NCBI RefSeq assembly: GCF_017581925.1
Contig: NZ_JAGEVG010000026.1
Span: 1-51,855 of the forward strand
Origin: Gelidibacter pelagius
GTDB taxonomy: Bacteria; Bacteroidota; Bacteroidia; Flavobacteriales; Flavobacteriaceae
DNA length: 51,855 bases
Direction of reading: 5' to 3'
Position 1 is the first letter of the stretch. Every line of letters starts with the position of its first letter. This document shows positions 1-6,766 of the stretch, in pieces. The translations under genes were made by a program, and so were the position numbers. The notes beneath the pieces were generated by a model that was not told the DNA's origin, searched no databases, and was given only the letters and a program-made list of their open reading frames with translations.

Positions 1-13
1 GTTCTGTTTTCAG

Positions 14-380
14 TCTGTTCATATTTCATGATTCGTGCTTTAAAAACTTACAACCTTTTCCAATTGATGAGATTGCCGGGTCATTCGTTATTCATGACCA
101 CCTATCGTCGGGCAGGCTTGCAATGACACTTACAATGGGATTCGACTGTTTTTATGTCATTCAATGGGTTCACTTCAACAGGCTCAGTGGTCGGAGCCAT
201 AGATAGTGTTCAGTATTCGGTCTGTTCATATTTCATGATTCGTGCTTTAAAAACTTACAACCTTTTCCAATTGATGAGATTGCCGCGTCATTCGTTCCTC
301 ATGACTCGCAATGACGCTTATATTGGGATTCGACTATTCAACGGGTTCACTATGACAAGCTCAGTGACCGGTGTTTGTTG
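14..380. repeat. Two imperfect direct copies of a ~180-207 bp intergenic repeat
   Basis: The block beginning TCTGTTCATATTTCATGATT at 14 recurs at 221 and stays nearly identical for about 75 bases. The similarity then continues more loosely to about 190 (copy 1) and 370 (copy 2). The second copy is about 29 bases shorter in its middle. It contains a GATTGCCGCGTCATTCGT...CTCGCAATGACG stretch and a GACAAGCTCAGTGACCGG stretch, both of which resemble short dispersed repeats that I remember from many bacterial genomes. An open frame at 154-381 lies inside the repeat and has no protein-like features, so I do not call it a gene. The stretch 1-428 holds nothing else that I recognise. Confidence 0.8.
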
Positions 381-428
381 ATTGGTATTTGTAAATAATA
401 GGTCGTTGCTAGGATAGTATTAACCACT

Positions 429-1091
429 TTATGAATTGGCCAATTCCCGCAAGATTTTTATCGTTGCTGTTGGATTGTCGCTTCCAAAGACATGACTTCC
501 GGCCACAAAAGTATCTGCGCCTGCTTCAACCAATTTCTGGATGTTTTTGTCCGTGACACCACCATCAATTTCAATCCGCGTGTCCAAGCCTTGCGCATCG
601 ATCATCTTGCGAAGGTTTTTTATGCGTTTGTAAGTGACGTCTTCAAATTTCTGACCGCCAAATCCGGGGTTAATGGACATTAACAAGACCATATAGCATT
701 CTGGTAGGATATCTTCCAAAACAACAAGAGGGGTCGTTATATTAAGCACCACGCCCGCTTTACAGCCTGCATCTTTGATTTGTCTTAATGTTCTATGCAA
801 ATGAACTGTTGATTCATAATGCACCGTTATGATATCTGCTCCAACTTTCGCGAATTCTTCAATATAGCGCTCTGGTTTTTCAATCATTAAATGCACATCC
901 AACGGTTTGGTGGCATGTTTCTTAATGGCTGAAATTACAGGCATTCCGTACGATATATTGGGTACAAAGTGACCGTCCATCACGTCAATATGAAACCAAT
1001 CGGCGTCACTATTATTGACCATTTCGATATCTCGTTGAAGGTTGGCAAAATCTGCTGCTAAAATTGAAGGGGCGATAAGTTTTGAAGACAT
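429..1091 (-). CDS. rpe: Ribulose-phosphate 3-epimerase
   Basis: This 220-residue protein is the full usual length for the family. It interconverts D-ribulose 5-phosphate and D-xylulose 5-phosphate in the cytosolic pentose phosphate pathway. It is a TIM barrel whose family signatures are all visible: HIDVMDG at 34-40, VHLMI at 66-70, SINPGFGGQKF at 139-149 and EIDGGV at 174-179. The expected metal ligands are H34, D36, H67 and D176, so the enzyme should be active. The ATG at 1091 is preceded by a good -7 promoter element (TATCTTTG, 1115-1122). It stands alone, with repeat-rich DNA on both sides. The identification is very secure. Confidence 0.97.
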   Translation of the reverse strand: MSSKLIAPSILAADFANLQRDIEMVNNSDADWFHIDVMDGHFVPNISYGMPVISAIKKHATKPLDVHLMIEKPERYIEEFAKVGADIITVHYESTVHLHRTLRQIKDAGCKAGVVLNITTPLVVLEDILPECYMVLLMSINPGFGGQKFEDVTYKRIKNLRKMIDAQGLDTRIEIDGGVTDKNIQKLVEAGADTFVAGSHVFGSDNPTATIKILRELANS

Positions 1092-1114
1092 AGAATGTTG
1101 TTGTAAAGTTTTTG

Positions 1115-1122
1115 CAAAGATA
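1115..1122 (-). promoter_or_regulatory. Candidate -7 element of the rpe promoter
   Basis: Read on the minus strand the sequence is TATCTTTG, a perfect match to the Bacteroidota sigma-A -7 consensus TAnnTTTG, 23 bases before the rpe ATG. No clear TTG -33 element is seen at the usual distance; that DNA is occupied by a GGCAGT-type repeat. Confidence 0.5.
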
Positions 1123-1135
1123 GAGAAAATAAGTT

Positions 1136-1190
1136 GTCAGTTGGCAGTATTTAGTTGGCAGTCGTCAGTCGGCAGTTTGCAGTTTCCCGC
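1136..1190. repeat. Degenerate heptanucleotide array (CAGTTGG/CAGTCGG)
   Basis: Several seven-base units beginning CAGT (CAGTTGG, CAGTCGT, CAGTCGG, CAGTTTG) follow each other with small interruptions. The unit is the same as in the cleaner array at 3251-3344, so the two arrays look related. Confidence 0.6.
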
Positions 1191-1511
1191 CTCCTTGAAA
1201 TACTTCAGAGGGGCAAGCTGGCAAGCGGACGGCAAGCAGGTTTTTGGATTCAACTGCAATTTCCCGCCTCCACTAAAGCTACGGACGGGCAAGCAACTTC
1301 AATTTCGATTTTGATTTCAACTTCAATTATCCTCCTCCGATTAATCTGCCCACGGACAGGATAGCAATTTCTTATCAGCGAAAATCTGCATGATTTGACG
1401 AAAGTTCATGAAAGCTAAATAGACCTCAGATCTAAAATGTTTCTCAATAAATTATAATAATTAGATGGGGCTGGTCCCTTCCCCTCGGGAAGGGATTTAG
1501 GGATGGGCCCC

Positions 1512-1546
1512 AAAAAACAAACCCCCGGTAATCAGCCGAGGGTTCT
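1512..1546 (-). terminator. Rho-independent-type terminator downstream of rpoD
   Basis: On the minus strand AACCCTCGG, a 7-base loop and CCGGGGGTT form a GC-rich stem, followed by TTGTTTTTTGG. It lies about 170 bases past the rpoD stop codon, with a second small hairpin in between. Confidence 0.6.
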
Positions 1547-1715
1547 TTCATCAATCAAAAAACGAACAGCTTTAGTACCTGCGAAGGCAGGTATCTCATT
1601 TAAGAGAATATGCCGTTTGTTGCTGTTTAACCACAATTGTTAAGCGCTAAATTCCAAAACGTTTAGTTGCAATTTGGCTCTTTTCAATTGAAATTTTAAT
1701 AATGGGAATTTAAAC

Positions 1716-2579
1716 CTATCCTAGATAAGTTTTCAATATTTTGCTTCGCGAGGTGTGTTTCAACCTACGAATTGCTTTCTCTTTAATCTGACGGACACGT
1801 TCACGTGTTAAATCGAATGTTTCACCAATCTCTTCCAAGGTCATAGGGTGTTGATCTCCCAGGCCAAAGTACAAACGGATCACATCGGCTTCACGAGGCG
1901 TCAATGTTTCCAGCGCACGTTCGATTTCTGTACGCAAAGATTCGTGCAACAAATCCTTATCCGGATTTGGAGATTCCCCAGAGCGTAAAACGTCATAAAG
2001 GTTTGAATCTTCCCCTTCTACCAAAGGTGCATCCATGGATACGTGACGGCCAGAGTTTTTCATGGACTCTTTCACATCATTGATGGTCATGTCCAATTCT
2101 TTGGCAATCTCTTCTGCACTTGGTGGACGCTCATGACTTTGCTCTAAAAAAGCAAAAGTCTTGTTGATTTTGTTGATGGAGCCAATTTTATTCAGTGGCA
2201 ATCGTACGATACGGGATTGCTCAGCTAAGGCTTGTAAAATGGATTGACGAATCCACCATACAGCATAGGAAATGAATTTGAACCCACGCGTTTCATCAAA
2301 ACGTTGTGCCGCTTTAATAAGTCCTAAGTTACCTTCATTGATCAAATCTGGTAAGGTCAAGCCTTGATTTTGATATTGTTTTGCTACCGAAACAACAAAA
2401 CGTAAATTGGCCTTGGTCAATTTCTCTAAAGCCAGTTGATCTCCAGCTTTGATACGTTGTGCCAACTCTACTTCTTCGTCTGCGGTAATTAAGTCAACTT
2501 TTCCAATTTCTTGGAGATACTTGTCTAGCGAAGCCGTTTCCCTATTGGTAACTTGCTTCGTAATTTTGAGTTGTCTCAT
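1716..2579 (-). CDS. rpoD: Primary RNA polymerase sigma factor (RpoD/SigA, Bacteroidota type)
   Basis: The 287-residue product is the compact housekeeping sigma factor of this phylum. It lacks the large non-conserved and 1.1 regions of the E. coli protein. Region 1.2 covers about 17-50 ([10 protein letters not shown]), region 2 about 55-125 (including the promoter-melting YAVWWIRQ at 105-112), region 3 about 135-200 and region 4 about 218-280, with the helix-turn-helix [18 protein letters not shown] at 257-274. It is expected to recognise the TTG / TAnnTTTG promoters seen elsewhere in this window. The ATG start is unambiguous. It is probably a single-gene transcript ending at the 1512-1546 hairpin. 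Confidence 0.95.
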   Translation of the reverse strand: MRQLKITKQVTNRETASLDKYLQEIGKVDLITADEEVELAQRIKAGDQLALEKLTKANLRFVVSVAKQYQNQGLTLPDLINEGNLGLIKAAQRFDETRGFKFISYAVWWIRQSILQALAEQSRIVRLPLNKIGSINKINKTFAFLEQSHERPPSAEEIAKELDMTINDVKESMKNSGRHVSMDAPLVEGEDSNLYDVLRSGESPNPDKDLLHESLRTEIERALETLTPREADVIRLYFGLGDQHPMTLEEIGETFDLTRERVRQIKEKAIRRLKHTSRSKILKTYLG

Positions 2580-2774
2580 TTAAATGTGCCTCTCTTATTA
2601 ATAATAGTGAATAATCCTTTCGTAAGTAGTTATACGTAAAAGATACTCAAAATGTTACAAGAAAGTCGAAATATATTTTAATCTAAAGAATTTTCCGCTG
2701 GATTTAGTCGGTTGTGAGGATGCGATGGACCTCTATATCAGCCAAATTTGTATCCCTTTTGGCTGGGACAAAAT

Positions 2775-2812
2775 AAAAATGGTTTTTAGCTGAGAAGCCA
2801 AAAACCATTTTT
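2775..2812 (-). terminator. Strong hairpin terminator right after the small minus-strand gene
   Basis: AAAAATGGTTTTT and its complement AAAAACCATTTTT flank a GC-containing inner stem and a 6-base loop, three bases beyond the stop codon of the 2816-3190 gene. The T-rich ends would work in either direction. Confidence 0.75.
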
Positions 2813-2815
2813 CGA

Positions 2816-3190
2816 TTAAAGTTTAATCAATTTTTTATCTGTCAAATTGATGTCTTCAAGCATCTCATTTGTAAACTTGTAATGTCCGCGTGTTGTAATA
2901 ATTTTAAAACGGGAAGCACTCATTGCACTTAGAGTGTTTAAGAACAACCATTTTGATTTTAATAATCGTGTTTTATCCGATTTTAAACTCAGTTCAAAAT
3001 AGTGCTTTCTCCCTTCCTTTTCAGCTACAATATCAGGTGTAATGTTAATATCACTACCTCTTTTGAGATATGATTTTGGGGTTTCGTAACCCTCTGCGTC
3101 TGCTTTGATATTCTCAAAACCAATGTTCTCTAAGTACTCTAATGATGTACTTAAAACTTCCGAATATTTTTCTTTATCTGTATGAACCAT
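2816..3190 (-). CDS. Small uncharacterised protein, possible PD-(D/E)xK-fold nuclease relative
   Basis: The product is 124 residues from the ATG at 3190; an upstream in-frame TTG would add two residues. I do not recognise a named family. A helical N-terminus is followed by TPDIVAEKEG...YFELSLKSDK, which resembles the core of PD-(D/E)xK restriction-endonuclease-like folds: a strand carrying the first Asp, then a strand with Glu and Lys. The spacing E-L-S-L-K is not the textbook E-x-K, so activity is doubtful. No signal peptide or membrane segment is present. It is a single gene with its own strong terminator, and a heptanucleotide array begins about 60 bases upstream of it. It could equally be a small house-keeping protein with a similar alpha/beta fold. 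Confidence 0.7.
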   Translation of the reverse strand: MVHTDKEKYSEVLSTSLEYLENIGFENIKADAEGYETPKSYLKRGSDINITPDIVAEKEGRKHYFELSLKSDKTRLLKSKWLFLNTLSAMSASRFKIITTRGHYKFTNEMLEDINLTDKKLIKL

Positions 3191-3250
3191 AGGCAATAAG
3201 ATAGTTTAATTTTTGACAAATACAAGTTTTTAGGACTCTTTAACTTTTTT

Positions 3251-3344
3251 AGTCGGCAGTCGGCAGTCGGCAGTCGGCAGTCGGCAGTCAGCAGTCAGCA
3301 GTCAGCAGTCGGCAGTCGGCAGTCAGCAGTCGGCAGTCGGCAGT
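3251..3344. repeat. Heptanucleotide tandem array (AGTCGGC)x13
   Basis: Thirteen uninterrupted seven-base units run from 3251 to 3341, followed by AGT. Nine units are AGTCGGC and four are AGTCAGC, arranged in blocks (5 G-type, 3 A-type, 2 G, 1 A, 2 G). It lies between the start of the small gene at 3190 and the end of proA at 3392. A second seven-base pattern (ATCCCTA/ATACCTC/ATCCCTC) follows directly at about 3348-3386. Confidence 0.95.
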
Positions 3345-3347
3345 TAC

Positions 3348-3386
3348 TAATCCCTAATGCCTCATCCCTAATACCTCATCCCTCAA
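3348..3386. repeat. Second heptanucleotide array (ATCCCTA / ATACCTC)
   Basis: Seven-base units ATGCCTC, ATCCCTA, ATACCTC and ATCCCTC follow each other just before the proA stop codon. The unit is unrelated in sequence to the neighbouring AGTCGGC array but has the same period. Confidence 0.75.
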
Positions 3387-3391
3387 ACCGT

Positions 3392-4591
3392 CTACACCCT
3401 CACATGTCCATCACCAAACACATAATACTTATTGGTGACCAATTGCTTTAATCCCAATGGGCCTCTGTGGTGCAATTTATCGGTGCTGATGGCCAGCTCT
3501 GCGCCAACACCCATTTGTCCACCGTCCGTAAAACGTGTGGATGCGTTATGGTAAACGGCCGCACTATCTACTTGCTCCATGAATTTCTTTGCCAGTTGAT
3601 GGTCTTCGGTTAGAATGGAAGATGAATGTCCACCAGAATAGGTATTGATCATCTCAATAGCAATATCTTCATTCTCAGCTTCTGCAATTAGAAGCTTCAT
3701 GGCCAAAAATTCTTCGTACCAAGTGTCCTCGTTTTCGATTTTGGCTTCGTCGGTTAGAATTTCCCCAACCTTGTCATCAACAAGCAGTTCGACGTCCAAA
3801 TTGTGTAAAATGGCTTGAAGATCTTTCAGCTTCGTTTCGTAATTTGGAATGTTTTTGTCAATTAAGACTTTATCCAAAGCGTTACATCCTGAGATTTTAT
3901 CAGTTTTCGCATTGACAATCACTTTGACAGTTTTTTCCCAATCCGCATCTTTGGCAACATATAGGAAGTTATTCCCTCTGCCGCTGATCAACACAGCACA
4001 AGTGGCATGGTCTTTTACGAATTTAATCAAACGTTCGCCACCTCTTGGGACGATCAAGTCAATCTTTTCTGTAGGATTCTTTAAAAACTCCTGTGTTTCT
4101 TCACGTTGAAGATGCAATAGCTTGATCCAATCTTTGGAAAGACCATTTTCCTCTAAAGCTTGGTGCCAGCATTTTTCGAGAATAAGATTACTGTTCAATG
4201 CCTCTTTCCCGCCTTTTAAAAGGATTTTATTGTTCGCTTTAAAGGCTAATACCGCAGCTTCAATAGTCACATCCGGTCGTGATTCATAAATGATCATGAT
4301 GGTGCCAAAAGGAGCGGTCTTGTTAGTGATCTGCAATCCGCTATCTAAGGTTAGATCTGAGATCACCTGACCTACAGGATCTTCTTGAGCTTCTACTTCT
4401 GATATGGCAGTAATCATTCCGTCAATTTTGGAATCATCGACAACCAATCGGTCGTAAAGTGCTCGATCGCTTTTGCCAAAGGCATCCAAATCTTTTTGGT
4501 TTGCTTTTAAAATGTTGTTTCGCTCTTTATCAATAATTGTCATCATTGATTGTAGCACTTTATTTTTTATATCTGTTTTTAATAGTTTCAT
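3392..4591 (-). CDS. proA: Glutamate-5-semialdehyde dehydrogenase (gamma-glutamyl phosphate reductase)
   Basis: The 399-residue enzyme reduces gamma-glutamyl phosphate to glutamate 5-semialdehyde with NADPH, the second step of proline synthesis. It is an aldehyde-dehydrogenase-fold protein. Visible motifs include YESRPDVT at 102-109, KGGKEA at 126-131 and VPRGGERLI at 181-189. The catalytic cysteine is C236 within SGCNALDKVLID. It follows proC and proB on the same strand, but a 295-base repeat-rich spacer separates proB from proA, so proA may be expressed partly independently. The ATG start at 4591 agrees with the family N-terminus. Confidence 0.96.
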   Translation of the reverse strand: MKLLKTDIKNKVLQSMMTIIDKERNNILKANQKDLDAFGKSDRALYDRLVVDDSKIDGMITAISEVEAQEDPVGQVISDLTLDSGLQITNKTAPFGTIMIIYESRPDVTIEAAVLAFKANNKILLKGGKEALNSNLILEKCWHQALEENGLSKDWIKLLHLQREETQEFLKNPTEKIDLIVPRGGERLIKFVKDHATCAVLISGRGNNFLYVAKDADWEKTVKVIVNAKTDKISGCNALDKVLIDKNIPNYETKLKDLQAILHNLDVELLVDDKVGEILTDEAKIENEDTWYEEFLAMKLLIAEAENEDIAIEMINTYSGGHSSSILTEDHQLAKKFMEQVDSAAVYHNASTRFTDGGQMGVGAELAISTDKLHHRGPLGLKQLVTNKYYVFGDGHVRV

Positions 4592-4702
4592 AATTTGTGT
4601 TTAATTTAAATAATATTACCTGTTTAAGGTTTGTTGCCAATCCATTTTCTTGGCTATTTAAAAGATTGCCAAAATTGGAAATCTTCCTGGGGTTAAAACT
4701 TG

Positions 4703-4766
4703 TAACCCTTCCGTCTTCATCCCGTTTCCGCGGGTAACCCTTCCGTCTTCATCCCGTCTCCGCGGG
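4703..4766. repeat. Exact head-to-tail duplication of a 32-base unit
   Basis: Two adjacent 32-base copies (4703-4734 and 4735-4766) differ at one position. The unit starts TAACCCTTCCGTC and ends TCCGCGGG. It sits in the proB-proA spacer. Confidence 0.9.
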
Positions 4767-4775
4767 ATGAAGCCA

Positions 4776-4798
4776 CCTTCCCTTGAAAAAAGGGAAGG
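4776..4798. repeat. CCTTCCCTT / AAGGGAAGG palindrome
   Basis: A nine-base perfect stem with a five-base loop lies between proB and proA. It resembles the palindrome at 1475-1495. It could act as a transcript-stabilising or weak terminator hairpin between proB and proA, but there is no long T-run. Confidence 0.6.
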
Positions 4799-4841
4799 AA
4801 TTTTTAATTTAGGCGTGTTTAATTTTTTTTTGAATTTTAAA

Positions 4842-4883
4842 CTTCCCGCTTCCCGCTTCCCGCTTCAAGCTTCAAGCTTTCCG
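4842..4883. repeat. Heptanucleotide array (CTTCCCG)x3 (CTTCAAG)x2 CTTTCCG
   Basis: Six consecutive seven-base units end three bases before the proB stop codon. This is another array with period 7 and its own unit sequence. Confidence 0.9.
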
Positions 4884-4886
4884 CAT

Positions 4887-5657
4887 TTAATGAATAAATT
4901 TTGTACCCACCTCTTTATTGTCAATGATATCGACAATCACATTTTCCCGTTTTCCGTTCGCGATGTATGTTGGAATATCCTTTTCGGCTGTGCCCTTGGC
5001 AATCTTTAATTTAGAAGCCATGCCGCCGCGACCTTCGCCTTCTTTTTTTCCGGAAGCCATGACATATTGTTCTACGGCTTGATTCACTGAAACTTCCTTC
5101 AATTGTCTGGAATTTTCATCATCGGGATGACCAGTATATAAACCATTGGTGTCCGAGAGAATGATCAATCGGTCAACATCCAATAATTCTGCTACCAGAC
5201 TTGCCAGTTCATCATTATCAGAGAACATGGACATCGTCAGTGATGTAGCATCATCCTCATTAGCGATAGGTGTAATTCCTTCTGACAGAAGACCTTCATA
5301 GCAGTTGATCATGTTTTCACGGTGTTTGCCAGGATCAAAATCACGTTTGGTGGCCAAAACCTGTGCGCATCGCATCCCGTAATCATGAAACAGACTATAA
5401 TAATGGCGCATCATCCGTGGTTGTCCTACCGAAGAATACACTTGTCTTCTGATGGACGGGTCTTGGATACTTGTCTCGCCAAGGATTTCCTTGCCGGCAA
5501 TGGCCGATCCGGAAGACACTAAAATCACCTCAATGTCTCTTTCGTTCAATACAGATATTTGTCTTACCAATTCCCTTAAAACGGGACCTAAAATTCTATT
5601 ATCTTTATTGGTCAGTACGTTGGTACCAACTTTTACTACTATTCGTTTTGTTTTCAT
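4887..5657 (-). CDS. proB: Glutamate 5-kinase, short form without PUA domain
   Basis: The enzyme phosphorylates L-glutamate with ATP, the first step of proline synthesis and normally its feedback-controlled point. The 256-residue chain is only the amino-acid-kinase domain; the C-terminal PUA domain of the E. coli enzyme (367 residues) is absent, a form common in this phylum. Motifs seen are KVGTNVLT at 9-16, VSSGSAIAGK at 47-56, NEDDA at 133-137, SDTNGLYTG at 168-176 and GGMASKLKIA at 211-220. It lies two bases downstream of the proC stop codon, or overlapping its control region, so the two genes are co-transcribed. The ATG at 5657 is the natural start. Confidence 0.95.
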   Translation of the reverse strand: MKTKRIVVKVGTNVLTNKDNRILGPVLRELVRQISVLNERDIEVILVSSGSAIAGKEILGETSIQDPSIRRQVYSSVGQPRMMRHYYSLFHDYGMRCAQVLATKRDFDPGKHRENMINCYEGLLSEGITPIANEDDATSLTMSMFSDNDELASLVAELLDVDRLIILSDTNGLYTGHPDDENSRQLKEVSVNQAVEQYVMASGKKEGEGRGGMASKLKIAKGTAEKDIPTYIANGKRENVIVDIIDNKEVGTKFIH

Positions 5658-5659
5658 TA

Positions 5660-6463
5660 TTATTTTTTTCCCAATTCAACGGCTCTGTCAAATGCTGCGT
5701 AGGCCGCGTCCTGAATGAGTTGTTTTACATTATTATCGTCCATGCAATCAATAGCTGCTTGCGTTGTACCTCCTTTTGAAGCTACTTTCTCAATCCATGA
5801 TTTTGGTGATATATCATTCTGATTAAAGAGTTCAATAGCCCCTTCAAAGGTGTTGCTGACCAGAACCTTGGAATCATATTGTGAGAAACCCATTTTTAAG
5901 GCGGCGTCCAACATCGATTGCATAAAGTAGAACACATAAGCCGGTCCACTTCCAGAAATTCCTGTAGAGGCGTCAATAAAATTCTCAGTACTGACATGTA
6001 TAGATGTTCCCGTGGTGTCCAATAGATTTCTCACCATGAGTAATTCTACCCTTGAAACCGATTTTGATGCTGTGTAAGAGGTGACACCTTTTCCAACTTG
6101 AGCTGGAAGATTCGGCATGGTTCTTACCACTTTACTTTTGTCCAATTGTTGCTGGATGGTTTCTATAGTCACACCCGCCATTAACGATACAAAAATCTGA
6201 CCGTCGTTGAGCATAGGTTTCATGATCTTAAATAAATCCTCACTATGATAAGGTTTCACGGCTATAAATACGAGGTCTGATTTTGGCAGACAATCGTCAA
6301 GCGTGTCGTAAACATCAAACTGAGGTTGTTGTCTTAATGTTTCGATCTTTTTTGGATCCGTGTCAAAAATCCGGAGTTTATGTTTACTGAGCAAGGGTGA
6401 GTTGGCCATGCCTTCTGCATAGGTCAATCCCATATTTCCTGCTCCAATGACTAATACTTTCAT
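5660..6463 (-). CDS. proC: Pyrroline-5-carboxylate reductase
   Basis: This 267-residue cytosolic enzyme carries out the last step of proline synthesis, reducing pyrroline-5-carboxylate with NAD(P)H. The N-terminal Rossmann motif is GAGNMG at 7-12. The family signatures MPNLPAQVGKG (116-126) and GSGPAYVFYF (171-180) and the C-terminal KGGTTQAAID segment are intact. It is the first gene of a proC-proB(-proA) minus-strand group. The product of the nearby pruA (36.3 kb) catalyses the opposing catabolic direction. Confidence 0.96.
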   Translation of the reverse strand: MKVLVIGAGNMGLTYAEGMANSPLLSKHKLRIFDTDPKKIETLRQQPQFDVYDTLDDCLPKSDLVFIAVKPYHSEDLFKIMKPMLNDGQIFVSLMAGVTIETIQQQLDKSKVVRTMPNLPAQVGKGVTSYTASKSVSRVELLMVRNLLDTTGTSIHVSTENFIDASTGISGSGPAYVFYFMQSMLDAALKMGFSQYDSKVLVSNTFEGAIELFNQNDISPKSWIEKVASKGGTTQAAIDCMDDNNVKQLIQDAAYAAFDRAVELGKK

Positions 6464-6766
6464 TCTTTAAGTTATTGATTATCAATATTAATTTCAACTA
6501 TAACTGCAAGGATTGTACGGAAGACCGGTTTTATTTGATCAATTTGGGAGATTCATCAATTTCATAATTTTCAATGGCGAGCGTCACGTTTTTCTGAATT
6601 AGAGAGGTTGAAGCTTGTCATATTCTCAATTGTTAAAATTTGGGAGGGTGACAGGTTGTCGGGATTTTGCAAGTTTGTCGGGTTTTAACTAAAATTAGGG
6701 CATAAAAAAACCTCACAGGTTTTGAAAACCTGTGAGGTTTGGTGTATCAAGAATATAAATCAGAAA
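6464..6766. other. Spacer between proC and pnp
   Basis: About 300 bases with no gene. The right end carries the pnp terminator hairpin at 6705-6740. The rest is AT-rich and would contain the proC promoter, which I cannot place confidently. Confidence 0.6.
6705..6740 (-). terminator. pnp terminator
   Basis: On the minus strand AAACCTCACAGGTTTT and AAAACCTGTGAGGTTT form a perfect long stem with a one-base loop region, followed by a run of T. It lies 27 bases past the pnp stop codon. Confidence 0.85.

Larger units (their letters stand above)
1092..1715. other. Gene-free, repeat-rich spacer between rpe and rpoD
   Basis: This 624-base stretch contains no credible gene. From left to right it holds a degenerate array of CAGTTGG/CAGTCGG heptamers (about 1136-1190), low-complexity TTTCGATTTTGATTTCAACTTC-like DNA near 1300-1330, and a perfect palindrome TCCCTTCCC-CTC...GGGAAGGGA (1475-1495). 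Next come a terminator-like hairpin (1512-1546) and a short hairpin TACCTGC-GAAG-GCAGGTA (1576-1593) related to copies near 12.0 kb. Open frames at 1042-1364 on the plus strand run through the repeats and are not believed. Confidence 0.75.

Noticed and set aside
154-381. 75-codon plus-strand open frame
   Set aside because: It lies wholly inside a duplicated intergenic repeat and its sequence has no protein-like pattern or promoter.
3251-3344. CRISPR-like array
   Set aside because: The unit is only seven bases with no spacers between repeats, and no cas gene is near; it is a simple tandem repeat.
4887-5657. Truncated proB
   Set aside because: The missing PUA domain could look like truncation, but short single-domain glutamate kinases are normal in this phylum and all kinase motifs are present.
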